In this document: positions 57,763 to 64,000 of the stretch, piece by piece
Numbering within the stretch: the stretch's first letter is position 1
How the letters are laid out: every line of letters starts with the position of its first letter
NCBI RefSeq assembly: GCF_907165205.1
Contig: NC_058189.1
Coordinates: 57,004,270 to 57,068,269 of the forward strand
Direction: 5' to 3'
Source of the DNA: Coccinella septempunctata
Taxonomy: Eukaryota; Arthropoda; Insecta; Coleoptera; Coccinellidae
DNA: 64,000 nt
The notes under the pieces: model-generated
Seen by the model: the letters and a program-made list of their open reading frames with translations, nothing else
Told to the model about the DNA's origin: nothing
Database searches by the model: none
Translations under genes and position numbers: made by a program

Positions 57763-60700
57763 TTATCCACATTGCCCTTCGTTCAAATAACACCACCGAG
57801 GAACCACAGCATCAGCCTCAATGCCTCTGGCTACAAGCCTTTCTCTATGCCTGTAAAATCTAGCCTCAACTCTGCTCGACGGCGATGTTGGGTTCGACCA
57901 GAGTCGTTCTGCAGCAGCCGCAGCTCTTGGCCAAGTTCTGGGCAACACCCCATTATCATCCACATACTCACCCCACATACAAACCTATAAAATCGAAATT
58001 GATTCATTGCGATCAAAGTTCGAAGAAAAATGTACCCACCTCACCACCAAGTACATCGGGACTGAGGAGAATTTGATTTTGGTAAACCGCTCGCCAGTCA
58101 TAGTACTTCGTGGTACCCCAGAATCCGTGATCTAGATACCATGCGTTTTTGGTAGAAATGATCAGTTTGTATCCCAAACTGAGTAGTTGTTCAGGTAGTT
58201 CGTCCGTATCTGGAACCCAGGTTTGAATGACGTACCTGCAAAAATCAATAAACAATACATTTTGAAACACTCCACCTTCATTAGCTATTTCAAATCCTCC
58301 AAGCATGCCGATTTTACTCACCGATTTTTGTCGAGATATTTCTCTATATGTGCTGGGTCTGTTAGCTGACTTGTCCAGATGATTACTTTCGTATTTTGGT
58401 TTCCGATTGCATTATCGTATCTCTTTAAAGCTTCCCCTTGAAATTCTCCCCATAGATCAAGGAATGCCTGTGTTGATCTTCCTTTTCCACTCATGTATTT
58501 CAAGATTTCCTCAGTCATATTCCAGCAAGGTATGTATACCTATGAAAATAAGTGAAAGATCTTTCGATATTATTGACAATCCAGATTGAAATAGTCATTG
58601 GTTTTACTTTGGGATGATCTTCAAGGTGAAAGGAAGCTGTTGGGGATATTTTGTGAAAACCAGAAGCAATTGATGTCAACTATTGCCAATACAAAGAATG
58701 AATGGATGATAATATACTTACGTAGAGTTGTTATAAAAAAGCTCATGACCAGTGGCGGATTTGCTTTAAGGCCAAGTAAGCCCGGGTCTAGCCTAAGGGC
58801 GGCATGTATAGGGGGCGGTCACTATTTAAATAGCGACAAAAAATTCCTTGATGATAAAAAAATAATTCAAAGTACCTACACAGAGTGTAACGCCTTTTTC
58901 TCGGGGTACTCGAGCGCCAGCTTTTCTTTAAAGGGAAAATAGCAAACCTACCCTGGTAGCTACGAGCCGAAGACAAGGTTCCTCTGTGTCTGGGGTGTTA
59001 GCGACAACCAATGAAAGTCAAAATCAACGTATACAAATTATATTTGTCGACTGTTACAAGGAAACACAAATGGCACTATTATAAAATCCGCACAGTGAAA
59101 GACTCGAGATCAGTGAATTTACAGGGCAAAACGGACGGAATGAAACAGGATCCGATCTCAAACGTGATACGGGTGATACGGTCTACGGACGTGTTCGCCA
59201 GCCAGAACCTAAGACGCACACTTAACGGACAGGTATCGGACCTCAGCCAGGTTAGGGGATGAAATAGGACGGCACAGACTCACGACAGCTCACCCCTAGG
59301 TGCGTTCTTCACTCCCTGAGTATCCACGTAAGCGGGGTGATTCAATAGCAGTACAGGTGGACGTTGGGGAGCAAGGGATGATGGAAGTTTTGCCACTCCA
59401 AAGTGCGTTCTGCACCCCCTGAGTATCCACGCCAGCGGGGTGCTTTAATAGCAGTACGGGTGGACGTTGGGGAGCAAGGGATGAAGGAAGTTTTTGCCAC
59501 TCCAAAGTGCGTTCTGCACCCCCTGAGTATCCACGCCAGCGGGGTGCTTTAATAGCAGTAGGAGTGGTGCTGGGGAGTAAGGGATGAAGGAAGTTTTTGC
59601 CACTCCAAAGTGCGTTCTGCACCCCCTGAGTATCTTCGCCAGCGGGGTGCTTTAATGGCAGTAGGAGTGGAGCTTAAACTGCGGTATAGGAAGGGTGGAA
59701 AGGGAGGCTAGGCTAGGCTAGGGGGAGGGGCCCCCCTAAAATGACTTATTTTGGACTCTGTCCTGAAATCCTGAAAATCAGGATGTTCTTATACTGTCTT
59801 AGGATATGGAGTGCAAGGAATTTGTTCTGAAGATTCTAGAAAACCAAACAGTTGATGATTCTATAGAGTATTGCACTCAAGAGAGCTTTTCGAAGTCAAC
59901 TCGAAAATTAAAAGTGAAAAAAAATTTTTTCTCCTAAACAGGGCCGGATATTTGAAATTTTGGTATGAAAATATAGGTTTTCGAACACTCTGAATCTGTT
60001 GGAAATGGTATTTTTCAAAAATTGCAATTTTCAATCTGCGATATCTCCTGTTATATTCATCTGATCCTATTGGGATTTCCGGTTCTATAATCAGCGTTGC
60101 TAGGGCTCCTACCATAGCACAAAAACTCTATTTCGAAAATCTCGTTTTTTTAGGTAGAAAATGAGAAAGTGGTTAGACCTCCTGAAATGCTCCTCTGTCT
60201 GAAAATCAGGGTGTCCTATTACTGTCCTAGGATATGGAGTGCAAAGAAGTTGTTTTGTAGATTCGAAAAAATCAGACAATTGACTATTCCATAGAGAATT
60301 GTACTCTGGAGAGCTCTTCAAAGTGAACTCGAAAATGAAAAATTTTCTTCTGAATTGTGTCGGATATTGTAGAGTTAGGTATGGAAATATAGGTTTTCGA
60401 ACACGCTGAATCTATTGCGATCAATTCTGAAAACCTATCTCACTCTGGTTAGATTTGCATTGTTGAAATTGAAATGTCATTTTTCAAAAATTACAAATTT
60501 CAACCTGCGATATCTCCTTTATATTCGTCTGATCTGATTGGGATTTCCGGTAATCAGCGTTGCAAAGGCTCCAAAAATAGCATAAAAAAATCGATTTTTT
60601 TGGTCAAGAATGAGCAAGGGGTTAAACTCCCAAAAATTACATATTTGCTCCTCTGTTTAAAAATCAGGTTATCATATAACTGTCCTAGGATATGGAGTGC

Positions 60701-62918
60701 ATAAAAGCTGTTTTGTCCATTGGAGAAAACCAAACAGTTGCGTGATGATTCGACGGGGAATTATGACAGAATATCACTCACCTCATCTCCACCCATGTGA
60801 AATATTTCACTCCAGGGCATCAATCCGATCATGTCCTTATATATTTTTTCCAATACGTCATATACTTTCTTGTTTGAGGGGTTCAGTTGACCACAAGGTG
60901 GCTGTATGCACGCCTGTCTCCAAGGTTGTTCGTTGAGACACACTGTAAGGTTACCAAGACCGGCCTCAGGTCCCCATTGCCAACCGTACCCAGCGTGGGA
61001 GGGCGCATCTAATTCCAAAACGATTCTAACTCCTCTTACTAGGCCGTAATAAATTAGTTCTAGGATATCATGGTATCTGTAGATCTTCTTCGGGGAGTAA
61101 GCGCCATATCTGTCAATAGGATAATGGTATATAGTACTCAACGAGCCATTATTCACGGAGATAATACGTGAATAATACCCATAATGGTGGAATGATTATT
61201 TTTAAAATATCTCACCAAATTTTCAATATCTGTATTCATTTGAATATATCAATACGGGGTGTCTCTGTAAACAATTGCGAAGGACTTAGGGAGATGATTC
61301 CTTGATGAAAATAGGCAGAGGTAGTTCCTAAAAATTTTTTTCGAAATCGACCTCCCTTCCAAGATACAGCCTTTGGAAGGCGATGACGAGTTGACAGTTT
61401 TTAACTATACATAAAATATGAAGCACTAAGTAGATGTTACTCACACCTTTTTTTTTTAGATCTAATAACTTTATTATTAGGGGTTGAAAATAACAACCCC
61501 TTATGATTTTCCTTCAAAAATTGTTTTCGTGGGATAGATTTTCGAAAAATAAAATTCTCCTATGGTTTCCCATTTCTGGAGAAAAAAAGGCTGTTGCAAT
61601 ATTTCGATACAGTCGATACTTTTCTCGGAATAAATAAAAACTTACAATCAGTATACGAAGGTCTATGAGGCAGATGCATGTATTTTAGAGGGAGGTAGTC
61701 ATTCTATGGAACACTCATGAAAAATGAAATGAAATGAACAGTGATCAGAACTGTTCGTAAGTTTTTATTTATTCCGAGAAAAGTATCGACTGTATCGAAA
61801 TTTTTCAAAAGACTTTTTTCTCCAGAATTGAATGGGAACCATAAGAGAATTTTATTTTTCGAAAATCTATCCCACGAAAACAATTTTTGAAGGAAAATCA
61901 TAAGGGGTTGTTATTTTCAACCAAATTTCCAAATTATAGGAACTACCCCTGCTTATTCTCATCGAGGAATCATCTCCCTAAGTCCTTCGCATTTGTTAAC
62001 AGACTCCCTGTATATAGCAATATATGCATCGATGGTGGATAAAATAAATTTGACAAGGTGTAGACCAGTGGACGTGGACTTGGATTGATATTTCAAAAGA
62101 ATTTTCCTGATTGAAAAAATTGAATATAGAAACTACCCCTGATTATTTTCATCGAGGAATCATCTCCCTATGTCCTTCGCATTTGTTTACAGACACCCTG
62201 TATATAGCAATATTCGCATCGATGGAGGATAAAACAAATTTGACAAGGTGCGTAGACCAGTGGACGTGGACTTGGTTTGATATTTTAAAAGAATTTTCCT
62301 GATTGAAATTGAATATAGAAACTATCCCTGCTTATTTTCATCGAGGAATCATCTCCCTAAGTCCTTCGCATTTGTTTACAGACACCCTGTATACAGCAAT
62401 ATATGCAACGATGGTGGATGAAATAAATTTGACAAGGTGTAGACCAGTAGACGTGGACTTGGATACCTATTTTAAAAGAATTCTTGCTTGAAATTTCTAA
62501 AGAAGCGAAATATTCTACATAATTATGCTCGGTCAACCCTAGCGATAAATCTCCTCTGGTTATTATGAATTGTAAGAATACGTGGGAACTCACATTGTCA
62601 TGTTTGGTACTCTTGGAGTCTCCATAGGAAAACTATGAGAATCAGAGATATGCCAATGGAGGAAATTCATTTTAGATGCGGCCATAGCTTGTATGTGTTT
62701 CTTTATAGTTTTTAACGATAGGAAATTTCTCGAAGTGTCCAGCAGGAGTCCTCTGTGAGAATAAATAGGTTTATCATCTATTTTAACACCTTTCAGCAAT
62801 GCTAAACATGTAGAATTATCCGATTCTGGGTAAGTTGTCATCAGTTGTGATAGTGTTTCCAAGGCATGCCTCGCACCAAAGATGTTGTTTCCATTTATGT
62901 TAACGTTAACAGTTGAAT
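57763..62918 (-). CDS. Beta-N-acetylhexosaminidase, GH20 (5' end outside window)
   Basis: GH20 enzymes remove terminal GlcNAc from chitin oligomers, glycoproteins or glycolipids, and insects have several (chitooligosaccharidases, fused lobes, lysosomal Hex). Five minus-strand exons join in phase: 62594-62918, 60782-61109, 58322-58539, 58040-58235 and 57763-57984 (stop at 57763). They give about 430 residues from the C-terminal side. Motifs are GVKIDDKPIYSHRGLLLDTS, MNFLHWHISDSHSFP, RGVRIVLELDAPSHAGYGW, the catalytic pair in IFHMGGDE, WTSQLTD, a Trp in WYLDHGFWG and GGEVCMWGEYVD. Catalytic Asp-Glu and substrate-binding Trp residues are intact. The exact subfamily is uncertain. Insect-type features (PCW after GGDEV) favour a NAG or fused-lobes relative. 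The upstream coding part, including any signal peptide, lies beyond 64000. Confidence 0.9.
59300..59680. repeat. 103 bp tandem (minisatellite-like) array, ~3.7 copies
   Basis: Units begin GTGCGTTCTGCACCCCCTGA at 59300 (variant), 59403, 59507 and 59610, so the period is 103-104. Each contains GAGTATCCACGCCAGCGGGG and (A)AGCAGTA.G.GTGG, then GGGATGAAGGAAGTTTTTGC. The last copy is cut off after about 70 bases. The open frame on the minus strand is a by-product of the period and not a gene. Confidence 0.85.
59770..60770. repeat. ~430-460 bp direct repeat, ~2.3 copies
   Basis: The block AAAATCAGG....TAT.ACTGTC.TAGGATATGGAGTGCA starts near 59774, 60200 and 60658. Downstream blocks (CCAAACAGTTG/ATTGAC, CTCGAAAAT.AAA, TAGGTTTTCGAACAC.CTGAATC., GCGATATCTCCT) also recur in the same order in the first two copies. 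The third copy ends within about 15 bases of the hexosaminidase exon boundary at 60782. Confidence 0.75.
61253..62012. mobile_element. 760 bp foldback transposon-like palindrome
   Basis: The left end is TACGGGGTGTCTCTGTAAAC and the right end is its inverse (GTTAACAGACTCCCTGTA). The two halves pair over most of their length, including CGAAGGACTTAGGGAGATGA near each end and the inner block from AACAACCCCTTATGATTTTC (about 61490) against 61895-61925. The unpaired centre is about 61660-61735. TA flanks both edges. It has no coding capacity. Confidence 0.8.
61941..62491. repeat. ~190 bp tandem array seeded by the foldback element's end
   Basis: Three units start with AACTACCCCTG (or AACTATCCCTG) at 61941, 62131 and 62320, with periods 190 and 189. 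Each contains the ~70 bp right end of the foldback element followed by the same ~110 bp flank (ATATGCATCGATGGTGGATA, GACAAGGTG..TAGACCAGT, GTGGACTTGG). The array therefore includes host flank plus element end and must have expanded after insertion. Confidence 0.85.
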
Positions 62919-63063
62919 CTAGAATGAAAGAAATAACTTCATTATTCTTACAGGACTATACAATGTGGTCCAATGAAAACTTTACACCTCGATTTTCACG
63001 GCTTTGAAATGAAAATGTGGAAAATCGCTCCATCTCGTCAATTTCTGATTCGAGGGGGAACAA

Positions 63064-63303
63064 CTATTCCGCTCTTTGCATCCCCGTAACTGCAACCCCC
63101 TTACGGGGGAGAACACAACCCCTTGATCTGATCCAGAGAGCAGGATCATCCTCATTCAGTTCCTGAACCAATCGTATTTTATAAGGATGGAATTTATGTT
63201 GCTTAAGGATTTTCATGATCGTTGTGCGTGATACACCAGATACATCGGACATTTTCCTGGTACTAAAGGTCGGATCCATTGCTACATGACCTAAAACTGC
63301 CAC
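63064..63303 (-). pseudogene. Transposase helix-turn-helix remnant (Tc1/mariner-related)
   Basis: The minus frame reads VLGHVAMDPTFSTRKMSDVS and then GVSRTTIMKILKQHKFHPYK and RLVQELNEDDPA. This matches the shape of the insect transposase N-terminal domain (V...DP..STR......GVS..T..RIL.....HPY...RVQ.L...D). The DDE catalytic part is missing. Confidence 0.7.
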
Positions 63304-63701
63304 TTCCTTAGCCTCGTCACTTTCGCATGGACCCTCTTTCTGTTTCCGACTGAACCAGTAGCGTCAAATTAGGCCAACAGTTGCAAAACGTAAGCAGCAG
63401 ATACATTTTTTCAGGAAGTCGTTCGTCAAATAAAGCCACACTGTTCTTCGCGCAAAGAGTTGTTATTTGAAAAAAATAATTTCATAATTTCCTCCCTTTC
63501 TTCTACGGAATACACCATTTTAATTCTACTACAATTTTACAATTGCTTTGACACACTTGTAACGTTCTTAAAAATTCACGATAGACTAAGGTAAATCATG
63601 GTTCAACTACTTTTTTGGACAGAAAATAATTACATTTTCCTACAAGCGTGCGCGTTCAACCTTTTTCCCGCAGGAAATAGTTATTTTCCCATCAAGTGCG
63701 G

Positions 63702-63790
63702 AAAGTGATACTTGCCCGCACGAAACTGCCGTTGCCCGAACGATGCGAAGCAGAGTTCGGGTAAGCAGTTGAGTGCGGGCGAGACACTTT
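63702..63790. repeat. Imperfect ~38 bp stem hairpin
   Basis: AAAGTGATACTTGCCCGCAC..AAACTGC..TTGCCCGAAC pairs with the inverse order ending GAGACACTTT, with loop GATGCGAAGCAGA. It is markedly GC-richer than its surroundings and resembles a dispersed foldback repeat. Confidence 0.6.
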
Positions 63791-64000
63791 ACGCAAGAGT
63801 TAGGAACAATATTTTTTCTACAAGCGCTTGAAATATATAAATGTATCCATTTCACGAAACAGATCATAACTCATTCGATTAATTCATATATAATGACAGA
63901 CGTAATTCTGCATGTCATTACTATGGGTTTCTCATCGTTGACGTTCTATGCATAGAAACATGATAGAATTTAATATACTCTATAATATAATAGCAGGCGT

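Larger units (their letters stand above)
58540..60781 (-). other. Hexosaminidase intron filled with repeats
   Basis: This 2.2 kb intron contains a 103 bp tandem array (59300-59680) and about 2.5 copies of a ~430-460 bp repeat (59770-60770). The region 58750-58980 (GTGGCGGATTTG..AAGCCCGGG) looks like part of a dispersed repeat, but no partner is present in the window. No exon was seen. Confidence 0.6.
61110..62593 (-). other. Hexosaminidase intron with foldback element and tandem array
   Basis: Almost the whole intron is the foldback element at 61253-62012 and the overlapping ~190 bp tandem array. No exon was seen. Confidence 0.6.
62919..64000 (-). other. Hexosaminidase upstream intron (to window end)
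   Basis: No exon in phase with the 62594-62918 exon is recognised. The region contains a transposase remnant at 63064-63303 and a hairpin at 63702-63790. Confidence 0.5.

Noticed and set aside
59296..59622. 108-codon minus-strand ORF
   Set aside because: It is produced by the 103-104 bp tandem repeat. The peptide repeats imperfectly with the array and has no start context or homology.
60761..60936. Plus-strand ORF opposite the hexosaminidase exon
   Set aside because: It is antisense to the GGDE-containing exon.

Overview
This is a window of insect nuclear DNA. It is AT-rich, with short GT-AG introns in housekeeping genes, a few very long introns, and many small inverted-repeat elements. A beetle is plausible, but the sequence alone does not fix the order. 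Gene calls rest on translated exons that join in phase across canonical splice sites and match family motifs known from memory. No database search was run.

Left third (1-16300). The 3' half of CNOT1 (+), the CCR4-NOT scaffold, has introns carrying at least four mobile-element copies. It is followed by a GRWD1-type WD40 ribosome-assembly factor (+) and PMS2 (-), the MutL-alpha endonuclease, which converge tail to tail. PMS2 shares a roughly 300 bp divergent promoter region with a Nurim-type inner nuclear membrane protein (+).

Middle (16300-30300). A CREBZF-type bZIP factor (-) and a C2H2 zinc-finger protein (-), which probably carries a transposon-type DNA-binding domain, come first. Next is COA3 (+), followed after only 4 bases by mitochondrial rRNA dimethyltransferase TFB1M (+), a probable dicistronic transcript as known in Drosophila. 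Then come an ENTR1/SDCCAG3-type endosomal coiled-coil protein (+) and an ATMIN/ASCIZ-type zinc-finger factor (-) with ten candidate LC8-binding motifs. The intergenic DNA here contains unusual perfect palindromes built from one recurring word.

Right half (30300-64000). A secretory-pathway Ca2+/Mn2+ ATPase (SPoCk/ATP2C1 type, +) spans about 22 kb. It has two candidate alternative first exons 9.4 kb apart and two candidate C-termini. Its 13.5 kb 5' intron holds LINE remnants (one with a twin-priming inversion), a decayed DNA transposon, and oppositely oriented arrays of one tandem repeat on either side of the second first exon. AGXT2 (+), a mitochondrial class III aminotransferase, follows. The window ends in a GH20 beta-N-acetylhexosaminidase (-), whose introns carry three tandem arrays and a 760 bp foldback palindrome and whose 5' end lies beyond the window.

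The genes do not form a functional cluster. They are independent housekeeping loci, apart from the COA3-TFB1M pair (both mitochondrial) and the divergent PMS2/Nurim pair. No prokaryotic operon, CRISPR array, rRNA gene or intact tRNA gene was seen.
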